DNA of 64,000 bases from positions 133,052-197,051 of the forward strand of contig CAWBKF010000035.1 in the NCBI GenBank assembly GCA_963789275.1. Reading direction: 5' to 3'. The notes under the pieces are model-generated. The model did not search any database, was not told where the DNA came from, and worked only from the letters and a program-made list of their open reading frames with translations. The DNA comes from DAHUYF01 sp963789275. Its GTDB lineage: Bacteria > Pseudomonadota > Alphaproteobacteria > ATCC43930 > CGMCC-115725. Position numbers and translations under genes: made by a program. Positions within the stretch are counted from its first letter, which is position 1. Every line of letters starts with the position of its first letter. Positions 30,811 through 38,367 of the stretch are shown in pieces.

Positions 30811-30876
30811 CAACAGCGCCTTTTGCTTCTTCGCTTACATAAGGGCTGCCGCGCACGGGCGCGCAACGTCGTGCCG

Positions 30877-31482
30877 ATGGTCGGGTCATCTCGCAACCTG
30901 CTGCTTCTGGCGACCCTTGCCGCCCCTTGCTATGCCGCTGACCCTGCCGAGGCGCCGAGCGCATTCATCGCGGAACTGGCGCACAACGCATTCCTTTCCG
31001 CGGACAGCAAGATGCTCTCCTCCGGCGATCGCCAGCAACAATTCGAGGGATTGCTGGACAAGGATTTCGATGTGTCCCGGATCGCCAGCTTCGTCCTCGG
31101 GCATTATTGGCAGAAGGCGAGCGATGCCGAGCGGCAGGAATTCACCGCGGTCTTCCGCGATTTCATGATTCGCACCGATTACCCGCGCTTCAGCGAGTAC
31201 AGCAGTGCGTCGTTCAAGATCATCCGCCAGCGCGCAGAAAGTGCGACCAGCACGGTGGTCTATACCGAGATCAGCCAGCCCGCCTCGGACCAGCCGATCA
31301 AAGTGGAGTGGCGGGTCGCCGACAAGGGCGGCTATAAGATCACCGACATGAGCGTCGACGGCATCAGCATGGCGTTGGCAAAGCGCGAGGAATTCTCGTC
31401 GTCCCTGGAGCGGAACGGCGGCGATTTGGCCGGCCTCATTAGCCAGCTGCAGGTAAAGATGAGCACGCAGCAATCGCCGTGA
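30877..31482 (+). CDS. MlaC/Ttg2D-like phospholipid-binding protein
   Basis: 201 residues from ATG 30877 (GTG 30871 also possible). A signal peptide (SSRNLLLLATLAAPCYA) precedes an MlaC-type domain: FEGLLDKDFDVSRIASFVLG, YWQKASDAERQEFTAVF and KITDMSVDGISMA are characteristic of the family. MlaC carries phospholipids across the periplasm between outer- and inner-membrane Mla complexes. No mlaABDEF genes are adjacent. The stop overlaps the GTG of the next gene (GTGA). Confidence 0.85.
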   Translation: MVGSSRNLLLLATLAAPCYAADPAEAPSAFIAELAHNAFLSADSKMLSSGDRQQQFEGLLDKDFDVSRIASFVLGHYWQKASDAERQEFTAVFRDFMIRTDYPRFSEYSSASFKIIRQRAESATSTVVYTEISQPASDQPIKVEWRVADKGGYKITDMSVDGISMALAKREEFSSSLERNGGDLAGLISQLQVKMSTQQSP

Positions 31483-32215
31483 CCTCCCCCGGCACGGATC
31501 TCCCCGCGCCGATATGCCCTGCCGCATCGAGCCGACGCTCGATCCCGCGGCGCAAACTGCTGATCTCTGCAATCGCCGGCACGGCCGCAAATGTCCTGCC
31601 GCGCTTCGCAGGCACCGCGGCAGCGGCGATCTTGCCTCCCGAATCCGCCAATCGAAGCTTCTCGGTGCTCTATAAGGGCGACAGGATCGGCGCGCATACC
31701 GTGTCGCATTCCGTCGCGAGCGGGGAAACCCGGATCGCCACCGAGATCGATCTCCAGGTCAAGGCGCTGTTCTTCACCGTCTTCTCCTTCCACCACCGTT
31801 CGCAGGAGAACTGGCGTGGCGGGCGGCTCATCTCGCTGAAGAGCGAGACGGTCGAGCATGGCCAGACACTGCAAATCATCGGCGAGGCGACGGCTCAAGC
31901 CTTTCGCGTCGTCACCAATGGCATCCCCTTCCTCGCCGCACCCGGCGCCTTGACCTCGAACGATTTGTGGAATCCGGCGCTGCTGCAGGAAGGCGATCGT
32001 GATCGATGCGCAACATGGCGGCGTCATGGGCATCAGCGCGCGCAAGCTCGCCGACGAGCAGATCACAGTCGCCGAGCCAGCAGGTTCGGGCCACCCGCTA
32101 CCGCTTCATCACGCCCTACCTCGCCGGCAGCATCTGGTACGACGATGGCGGCCTGTGGGTGCACGGCGAATTCGAACGCGACGCCGCGCACATCATCTAT
32201 CAGCTCGATGCGTAA
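31479..32215 (+). CDS. DUF6134-like exported protein, two frameshifts
   Basis: GTG start at 31479 overlaps the MlaC-like stop. A twin-arginine-like or signal segment (RRKLLISAIAGTAANVLP) is followed by a beta-rich domain (FSVLYKGDRIGAHTVSH, VFSFHHRSQENWRGGRLI, LKSETVEHGQ). The frame is lost near 31995, resumes one base later (IDAQHGGVMGISARKLADEQ), is lost again near 32080 and ends TRYRFITPYLAGSIWYDDGG to the stop at 32213-32215. All three pieces belong to one protein resembling DUF6134; function unknown, probably periplasmic and coupled to the MlaC-like protein. Confidence 0.6.
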
Positions 32216-32247
32216 CATGCGGCCGGAGGAAAACGAGGTACGATGCC

Positions 32248-33228
32248 ATGAAGCTCGAAGCATCGCTCCTGGTCGTCGCGGCGGCGACCTTGGTCACGTC
32301 ATGCCTGCCGCCGATCGCGCTCGGCCTGCGCGCGCCCGTGACCATAGCAACGGCCAACCCCGCCGCCATCTACTACCCCGTGGGCAATGCCGTCTGCCGC
32401 ATGGTCAATCTGTCGAATGCCGATGATCCCGACAAGCGCTGTCAGGCGATCGTGTCGGAGGGCGCCGAGGCCAACGTCACCAAGGTCAGCAGCGGCGACG
32501 TCACGTTCGGCCTGACGCAGTCGGACCTCGCCTATGGCGCCTATCGCGGCGAGGGCTCCTTTGCCTCGGCCGGTCCCCATCCGGAGCTGCGCACGGTCGT
32601 CGCGCTGCAGCGGGAGGCCTTCACCGTCATCGCCCGCGCCGATTCCGAGATCCGCAATTTTCAGGATCTGCGCGCCAAGCGCGTCGGCATCGGCAAGGTC
32701 GGCGCCGGCTACACCTTCACACGCGACGTCGTCCTCGGACTATACGGCTGGACGATCTCCGATTTCGACCGCGCGCTGGAGCTTGGCCCGGCCGAACAGA
32801 ACCGGACCCTGTGCAACAACGAGGTCGACGCCATCATCTTCGAGGCGGCGCATCCCAACGGCTTGACGCAAGAGGCAACCAGCGAATGCCGCGCGCGGCT
32901 GGTGCGCGTTGCCGGCCCGCCCATCGATCGGCTGCTCGCGTCGCATCCCTATTATGTCGCTTCGGTCATCCCGGGCGGGATGTATGAGGGCAATCCCCGC
33001 GACACGCCGACCTTCGGCACGCAGACGCTGCTCATCACCTCGACACGGCAACCCGACGATCTCGCCTATGCCGTGGTCAAGGCGGTGTTCGAGAATTTCG
33101 CCGATTTCCGACGCCTGCATCCCTCACTGTCGGCGCTCGCGGAGAAGGACATGGTGCCCAGCGAGGCGGTGATGCCGATCGATCCGGGGGCGCTCAGATA
33201 TTATCGCGAGGCCGGGCTGTTGCACTGA
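32248..33228 (+). CDS. TAXI-family TRAP transporter solute-binding protein
   Basis: 326 residues; ATG 32248 follows GGAGGAAAACGAGG. The N-terminal signal has a possible lipobox (LVTSC at about 15-19). TAXI features: PAAIYYPVGNAVCRMVN, DVTFGLTQSDLAYGAYRG, GKVGAGYTFTRDVVLG and the C-terminal RRLHPSLSALAEKDM. It captures a small organic anion in the periplasm for a TRAP membrane permease; no permease gene is nearby, so it may work with a distant one or as a sensor. Confidence 0.88.
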   Translation: MKLEASLLVVAAATLVTSCLPPIALGLRAPVTIATANPAAIYYPVGNAVCRMVNLSNADDPDKRCQAIVSEGAEANVTKVSSGDVTFGLTQSDLAYGAYRGEGSFASAGPHPELRTVVALQREAFTVIARADSEIRNFQDLRAKRVGIGKVGAGYTFTRDVVLGLYGWTISDFDRALELGPAEQNRTLCNNEVDAIIFEAAHPNGLTQEATSECRARLVRVAGPPIDRLLASHPYYVASVIPGGMYEGNPRDTPTFGTQTLLITSTRQPDDLAYAVVKAVFENFADFRRLHPSLSALAEKDMVPSEAVMPIDPGALRYYREAGLLH

Positions 33229-33318
33229 CGGCGCGCGGCGCTGTTTTCGGGTCTACCGTCGCCAAGCCAATGCCGGCCGCGACGGTGGTTGCAACGAGGC
33301 ATCTGAAGGGAGCGCACG

Positions 33319-33756
33319 ATGTATATCAACATCCTGATACCGACAGACGGCTCGGACCTCGCGGCGAAGGCGGTGCGGTACGGCATCGCCTTGGCCGAGG
33401 CGATCGGCGCCAAGGTCACGGTGCTGACGGTCCTCATGCCGTTTCACACCCTCACGACCGACACGCAGATGCTCGAGGATACGCCGGCTCAGTACACGAC
33501 ACGCACGCAGAAGAATGCCGCGAAAACGCTCGGCGCCGCCGCCCAGGCCGCTGCTGCCGCCGGCGTCGCCTGCGAGACGGTCCAGGTCGAGCACGAGCAT
33601 CCCTACCAGGCGATCATCGATACCGCGGGGTCCAAGGGCTGCGACCTGATCGTCATGGCCTCGCATGGCCGCCACGGCATCGCCGCGGTCCTCCTCGGCA
33701 GCGAGACACTCAAGGTCCTGACATATTCCAAGATCCCGGTGCTGGTCTATCGCTGA
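33319..33756 (+). CDS. Universal stress protein (UspA family)
   Basis: 145 residues with GAAGGGAG upstream of ATG 33319. Single Usp domain: NILIPTDGSDLAAKAV at the N-terminus, an acidic central helix, and the nucleotide-binding segment LIVMASHGRHGIAAVLLGSE ending in KIPVLVYR. Cytoplasmic ATP-binding stress protein. It lies left of the low-oxygen island; I see no FNR-type box in front of it. Confidence 0.9.
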   Translation: MYINILIPTDGSDLAAKAVRYGIALAEAIGAKVTVLTVLMPFHTLTTDTQMLEDTPAQYTTRTQKNAAKTLGAAAQAAAAAGVACETVQVEHEHPYQAIIDTAGSKGCDLIVMASHGRHGIAAVLLGSETLKVLTYSKIPVLVYR

Positions 33757-33794
33757 GCTCTTGCGCCCGATGTGGAGTCGCTCAAGCCCAGCGG

Positions 33795-35429
33795 TCACGA
33801 ACCGAAATCGTGCAGCGCCATGAACGCCTTGTACAGCACGCGCGGGTCGAGTTTTCCCTTATAGACCGCGGGCGGCTTGCGCTTCAGGCCGAGCAGCGCA
33901 TAGACCGCGGCCTGCGCCGAGCGGACCGAGTATTCGACGGTGAACACCACATCCTCGGGCAGCTCGCAAAACTGGCCCGTGAAGGCGAGATTTTTCCAGC
34001 CCCGCGGCACGATTTGCGGCCTGTCGCCCTTTTCGCGGCGAAGGAACTGGCTGGTGATGAAGGGCATCATGCAGGGAATGCAGCGCGAGGTTTCGAGAAT
34101 AGTCTCCGCCTCGGCTTCGATCCGCAGATGGCCCAGCACTTCCGTCAAGACCTCGCGGCCGGTGCAGGCTGACATCGGCTTCTTGACGAAGTTCCCAGGC
34201 TTGTCGACAGCGAGCCCATAGCCCCAGAACACGCTCACCGCGTCGGGTTGGCCGATAAAATGCGGCTGGTGCGGGACAATGATCGAAGCGAGCCAATTCG
34301 ATTCCGGGAATGTGATCAGCCCTCCCTCCCCCGGCACATTGCCGGTGAGGTCGCGGACGAAGCGCAGGAAGGTCGGGTCATGCAAGGTCGTGGTGAACGA
34401 CACCCATTTGGATTCGTCGATATGGTTGCAGAAAGCCGCGGGCCGCCCGAATTCGGGCCGGCCCGCGGCGATCTTCTCCCAGAGCAGCCAGCTGCCGCCA
34501 TCCCGCTTGCCGTTGAGAACCGGTGCGGTATCCATGTCGCCAAGGCTGGACGCCTCGGTCATCGAGCCCAGCGTGACCAGCACATGGTCGCCGGTGTTGA
34601 CGACGATCTCGCCGGCATTGCCGTCTCGCTCGTAGACGATGCGCGTCACGGTCTTTGCGCCCGCTTGCTCGCTGAAGCCGAGATCCGTGACGCGGGTGTT
34701 CAGCGCGAAGGTTACGCCGCGCTCATCGAGCCATTTGTACAGCGGCCGCACCAGGGAGTCATACTGATTGTAGACCGTCCGCATGATGCCTTGCAGGCGG
34801 TTGAAGCCGGCGACCATATGGGCGAACCGGACGAGATAACGTTTGAACTCGACCGCGCTGTGCCACGGCTGAAAGGCGAAGGTGGTGCACCACATGAACC
34901 AGAAATCGGTGTTGAAGAAGGCGGCATCGAACTGATCGGCGATGCTTGTGCGGCCGAGCATGGCCTCGGGCTCGAGCGCCAGGCGCTCGATCGTCAGGAT
35001 GTGCTTTTCGCTGAGGCCGAAATCGGGCGCGACCTGCCGATGGCCGCCACGGACGAGGCGCGATGTCGACGAGGTTTTCATCGTCTCGTTCCAGGCGAGG
35101 ATTTCCTCGGTGACTGTCTTGCTGCCATCGAGCGTGGGGATCGACGAGAACAGCGCGTAGGTGCACAGGTATTTTCTTTCGAACATCCGGCCGCCGCGCA
35201 GCACATAGCCGTCCTGCGGTGAGCCGGAGCCGTCGAGGCTGCCGCCGAGCCTGTCGAGCTCCTCGAGGATAGTAATGTTGCAGCCGAGGATGTCGCCGTC
35301 GCGAATCAGGAAGGCCGCCGCGGCCAGCGAGGCGATCCCGCCGCCGACGAGATAGACCTTGGTGGCGCTGCGATCGGCGCCCTTGGACCGCCTGGGCGAA
35401 GGACCGTTACCGCGATCTGCAGGTGCCAC
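33795..35429 (-). CDS. ohyA: Oleate hydratase (MCRA family flavoprotein)
   Basis: 544 residues. FAD-binding segment near the N-terminus (VYLVGGGIASLAAAAFLIRD), then the family blocks LRGGRMFERKYLCTYALF, FNTDFWFMWCTTFAFQPWHS, TVYNQYDSLVRPLYKWL and CIPCMMPFITSQFLRREKGD. The enzyme adds water to the cis-9 double bond of unsaturated fatty acids such as oleate, giving 10-hydroxy acids, and is linked to detoxification of free fatty acids. It stands alone on the minus strand. Confidence 0.93.
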   Translation of the reverse strand: MAPADRGNGPSPRRSKGADRSATKVYLVGGGIASLAAAAFLIRDGDILGCNITILEELDRLGGSLDGSGSPQDGYVLRGGRMFERKYLCTYALFSSIPTLDGSKTVTEEILAWNETMKTSSTSRLVRGGHRQVAPDFGLSEKHILTIERLALEPEAMLGRTSIADQFDAAFFNTDFWFMWCTTFAFQPWHSAVEFKRYLVRFAHMVAGFNRLQGIMRTVYNQYDSLVRPLYKWLDERGVTFALNTRVTDLGFSEQAGAKTVTRIVYERDGNAGEIVVNTGDHVLVTLGSMTEASSLGDMDTAPVLNGKRDGGSWLLWEKIAAGRPEFGRPAAFCNHIDESKWVSFTTTLHDPTFLRFVRDLTGNVPGEGGLITFPESNWLASIIVPHQPHFIGQPDAVSVFWGYGLAVDKPGNFVKKPMSACTGREVLTEVLGHLRIEAEAETILETSRCIPCMMPFITSQFLRREKGDRPQIVPRGWKNLAFTGQFCELPEDVVFTVEYSVRSAQAAVYALLGLKRKPPAVYKGKLDPRVLYKAFMALHDFGS

Positions 35430-35779
35430 GAGGCAGCTCCTTAGGTCACCGCCGAACCCGCTCGTTGCTCATCTGCGCGTGCTATGGGATTCGACGCGCC
35501 ACAGCGGCTGATCGATACCGCGCGAGGTCTCGGTACACAAGCCCGCGGTCGTCGCGTCACCAAAAGTTGTCGCCTCGCCGGGTATCTCCGGCAAGAAAGA
35601 TCGCGACCTTTCGGGTTGCCCGGGAAAGGAGGTCCCGGCTCGTCGAGCCGGGACCTCAAGTTTAGGGAGGAAGTGCCCAAGGAGGGGTGCTCCGAAGGGC
35701 CTCGGACGCCGGCACCGCCGGCGAAACTGATGAAGCCGGATCATAGCCGACAGCAGATCGCGCAGAGAAGGCTCGGAAA
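35430..35779. other. Intergenic region with one strong hairpin
   Basis: No gene supported. A long perfect inverted repeat is at 35630-35656 (AGGTCCCGGCTCG, one base, CGAGCCGGGACCT). It is not followed by a T-run, so it may be a structured RNA or a palindromic repeat rather than an intrinsic terminator. Confidence 0.45.
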
Positions 35780-35975
35780 CTACTCAGCCATACCGGCGTA
35801 CCGGACGCGCAACCTCGCCGGCGTCCCGGCCCGCGCCCAGACGGGGAGAGTCCGGTCCCTCACGGGATTGGCGCGTAACGCCGCGAGCCGCAGCACCACT
35901 TTGGTCCAGCCGTCCTCGCCCGCGTCGAAATGCTTGTAGGCCTCCGGCGCATCATGCAGCCGCAGATGATGCGAG
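35780..35975 (-). pseudogene. C-terminal remnant of a zinc-dependent alcohol dehydrogenase
   Basis: About 65 codons on the minus strand ending in TAG at 35780-35782. The first part (HHLRLHDAPEAYKHFDAG, then EDGWTKVVLRLA) matches the C-terminal helix and last strand of Zn-dependent alcohol or formaldehyde dehydrogenases of the MDR type. The rest of the gene is missing upstream and the tail after VVLRLA looks unrelated to the family. A truncated relic; the nearby GFA-family gene hints at an old formaldehyde or aldehyde locus. Confidence 0.6.
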
Positions 35976-36114
35976 ACAGATGAGCGAGACGATGGGGGAC
36001 GGCTTGGCGCGGGCTTCGTGGATGAGATTCCACCGCCGCCGATTATAGGCTTTCACGTTGCACTGGCTGGAAGCTAAACGTTGTGCGAGGCACGTACCAG
36101 GCGAGGAGACGAGA

Positions 36115-36510
36115 ATGGCAACATTTCGGGGGAGCTGCATCTGTGGCGAGGTCGCGTTTGAGGTCGAGGGACCATTCGATCTCTTCCTGAACTGCCATTG
36201 CTCGCGTTGCCGGAAAGCAACCGGGACTGCGCATTCTTGCGAAGTGATCGTGAAAGCCTCGGCGCTTCGATGGCTGCGAGGACAAGCGTCTGTCGTGCGT
36301 TTCGACCTGCCCCAGGCTCGAAGCTTTGCAACGGCGTTCTGCAAGACGTGCGGCAGCCCGATGCCGCACCTGACCCGCAGCGGGCGCGAGGCGATTATTC
36401 CTGCCGGAGGCTTCGATGAACCGCTTAGCGCTGCCCCCGACCGACATGTTCATTGGTCATCACGTGCTGATTGGTACGTCCATGGGGATGGGCTGCTTGT
36501 ACAGGAATAA
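36115..36510 (+). CDS. GFA-family (Gfa/CENP-V-like) zinc protein
   Basis: 131 residues from ATG 36115. Typical CENP-V/GFA zinc ligands: CICGEVAFEV, NCHCSRCRKATG and FCKTCGSPM, followed by PAGGFDEPLS. Members are annotated as glutathione-dependent formaldehyde-activating enzymes, though most have no proven activity. Compact cytoplasmic single-domain protein. Followed after 32 bases by a hairpin-bearing repeat that could terminate its transcript. Confidence 0.9.
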   Translation: MATFRGSCICGEVAFEVEGPFDLFLNCHCSRCRKATGTAHSCEVIVKASALRWLRGQASVVRFDLPQARSFATAFCKTCGSPMPHLTRSGREAIIPAGGFDEPLSAAPDRHVHWSSRADWYVHGDGLLVQE

Positions 36511-36542
36511 CGCCCTTGCGTCTGCCGTTGGATCACCGCGGG

Positions 36543-36615
36543 CAAACAAAAACTCCCCGTAGCTTCGCGCCGGAGAGTTGTTTTATGGTTTGGTTGCGGG
36601 GGAGCGCAATTAACT
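36543..36615 (+). repeat. Degenerate dispersed repeat with hairpin, left copy
   Basis: CAAACAAAAACTCCCCG begins a segment with an imperfect hairpin (AAAACTC-CCCG / CGG-AGAGTTGTTTT, loop TAGCTTCGCGC) and then TGGTTGCGGGGGAGCGCAA. The same order of elements, in the same orientation, recurs at 58857-58932 directly behind a recombinase remnant. The T-rich 3' arm makes this copy a possible terminator for the GFA-family gene. I read both copies as decayed ends of an integrated element. Confidence 0.55.
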
Positions 36616-36693
36616 CAAATTGTGCTCCCCGGAGGACCTTGGTGCCGGCCGGTTGGCGCGCTTCAACGGCGCTCCGGCTCCCTCCGGCATCGC

Positions 36694-38364
36694 CTATATC
36701 CGTCGCTTCAGGGTCTTGCCTGCTGCCGATTTCGGGAGGCTGTCGCGGAACTCGATCGAGCGCGGGATCTCCACCGGCGACAGCTTGTCAGCAAGGAAAG
36801 CCCGCAGCGCTTCCTCGGTCAGCGCCGCGCCTGGCGCACGCACGATATAGGCTTTGGGCGCGTGACCCCGCACCGGATCTGGAATGCCCGTCACGGCCAC
36901 GTCGGCCACCGCCGGATGCAGCCGGATGGCTTCCTCCACCATCCGCGGATAAACCTTGTATCCGTGAACCGCGATGACCTCCTTGCGGCGCTCGACAAAA
37001 TAGACGAACCCGTCCTCGTCTATCCGTCCGATATCGCCGGTATGGAGATGGCCCGAACCAAGGGCATCGGCGGTCGCTGCCGGCTGCTTCCAATAACCCA
37101 GCATCACCTGCGGGCCGCGCACGCATATCTCGCCAATCTGGCCAGCAGGCAGAAGGGCCTGCGCGTCATCCGTCGAGACGATCTCGATCGTCGTTCCCGG
37201 CAGGGGGAGACCGCAGGATCCGGCGCGCTCTATGCCTTCCAGCGGATTGCTGCAGGTCGCCACGGGTGCGCACTCGGTCAGACCGTAACCTTCGGCGAGC
37301 GGGCAGCCCGCGAGAGCGATGAACTTCTCTTGCACTGACTGCGGCAGCGCATCCCCGCCTGAAATGCAGATCTTCAGCGACGAGAAATCATAGCGCGCTG
37401 CGGCCGGATATTGATTGATGGCTTGGAAAAGCGTCGGGACGCCGACGAGGAGGGTCACGCGCTTTCGCCCGATGGCTTGCAGCGCCTCTTTTAGGGTGAA
37501 GCGCGGGAGGATGATGAGCTCCGCGCGCAAGGACACGGCGAAGGTCATCACGGCGGTCATGCCGAAGCAGTGGGAGAACGGCAGGACAGCCAGCAGCCGC
37601 TCGCGGCCCGGCTCGGCCGTGGTGAACCAGGCCCTGAGCTGACAGGTATTCGCGTAGATGTTCTGATGCGACAGCATCACGCCCTTCGGATCGCCGGTCG
37701 TGCCGCCGGTGTATTGGATCACGGCCAGGTCGGACAGCGGCGCGATCTCGAGCGGCTCATAGGCGCCATCGCCGCGGGTCAGAGCGTCGAACGACAGGTA
37801 CCGCGGGTCCCGCGGCAATCCTGCCAGCTCTCGCCGATGCATGAGGCGGAACCAGATGCTCTTCAGCAAAGGCAGCGCCCGGCCGAAAGGGCAGACGACG
37901 ACGCGCCGCAGCCGAGTCCCGCCCAACGCCACGGCCAGCTTCTGGCAAAGCGGCGCGAGATCGAGGGTCATCATGAGATCGGTCTCGGAATCCTCGATCC
38001 CGCGAACGAGTTCGCGTTCGGCGGCGAGCGGGTTGTAGTTCACCACCGTTCCGCCGGCCTTGAGGATGGCGAAGAAGCCAATAACGCTGTAGGCGCAGTT
38101 CGGCATGAACAGCCCGACCTTCACGCCCTTGCTTACGCCGAGCCGCTGCAGACCGCGCGCGACCTTGGCAACCAGACCGGCAGCCTCGCCATAGGTAAAG
38201 CGCCGGCCAAGAAAATCGATGAACGGCCCGGAAGGATCCGTCGCCACAGCAACGTCGAGCAGCGCATAAACCGGCCGCAACGGCAGATCGAGCGACCAAT
38301 CGACGCCCGGAGGATAGCGATCCTGCCAGGGCGGCCGATCGGCCGGGTCCTCGTCATCCGTCAT
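36694..38364 (-). CDS. Long-chain-type acyl-CoA ligase (FadD-like, AMP-forming)
   Basis: 556 residues from ATG 38364. ANL superfamily motifs: YTGGTTGDPKGVMLSH (A3), AEGYGLTECAPV (A5), LHTGDIGRIDEDG (A7), ERRKEVIAVHGYKVYPR (A8) and the C-terminal catalytic Lys in PKSAAGKTLKRRI. Activates a fatty or aromatic acid to its CoA thioester. The start lies 3 bases after the stop of the ACP-ligase-acyltransferase fusion, so the two are co-transcribed and may supply or share acyl groups. Confidence 0.9.
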   Translation of the reverse strand: MTDDEDPADRPPWQDRYPPGVDWSLDLPLRPVYALLDVAVATDPSGPFIDFLGRRFTYGEAAGLVAKVARGLQRLGVSKGVKVGLFMPNCAYSVIGFFAILKAGGTVVNYNPLAAERELVRGIEDSETDLMMTLDLAPLCQKLAVALGGTRLRRVVVCPFGRALPLLKSIWFRLMHRRELAGLPRDPRYLSFDALTRGDGAYEPLEIAPLSDLAVIQYTGGTTGDPKGVMLSHQNIYANTCQLRAWFTTAEPGRERLLAVLPFSHCFGMTAVMTFAVSLRAELIILPRFTLKEALQAIGRKRVTLLVGVPTLFQAINQYPAAARYDFSSLKICISGGDALPQSVQEKFIALAGCPLAEGYGLTECAPVATCSNPLEGIERAGSCGLPLPGTTIEIVSTDDAQALLPAGQIGEICVRGPQVMLGYWKQPAATADALGSGHLHTGDIGRIDEDGFVYFVERRKEVIAVHGYKVYPRMVEEAIRLHPAVADVAVTGIPDPVRGHAPKAYIVRAPGAALTEEALRAFLADKLSPVEIPRSIEFRDSLPKSAAGKTLKRRI

Positions 38365-38367
38365 CGC

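Noticed and set aside
35630..35656. Perfect hairpin as an intrinsic terminator for oleate hydratase
   Set aside because: It lies upstream of that gene's start, not after its stop, and has no T-run on either side.
35484..35939. Possible 151-codon gene on the plus strand
   Set aside because: Composition is erratic and it lies antisense to the recognisable alcohol dehydrogenase remnant; no ribosome binding site.
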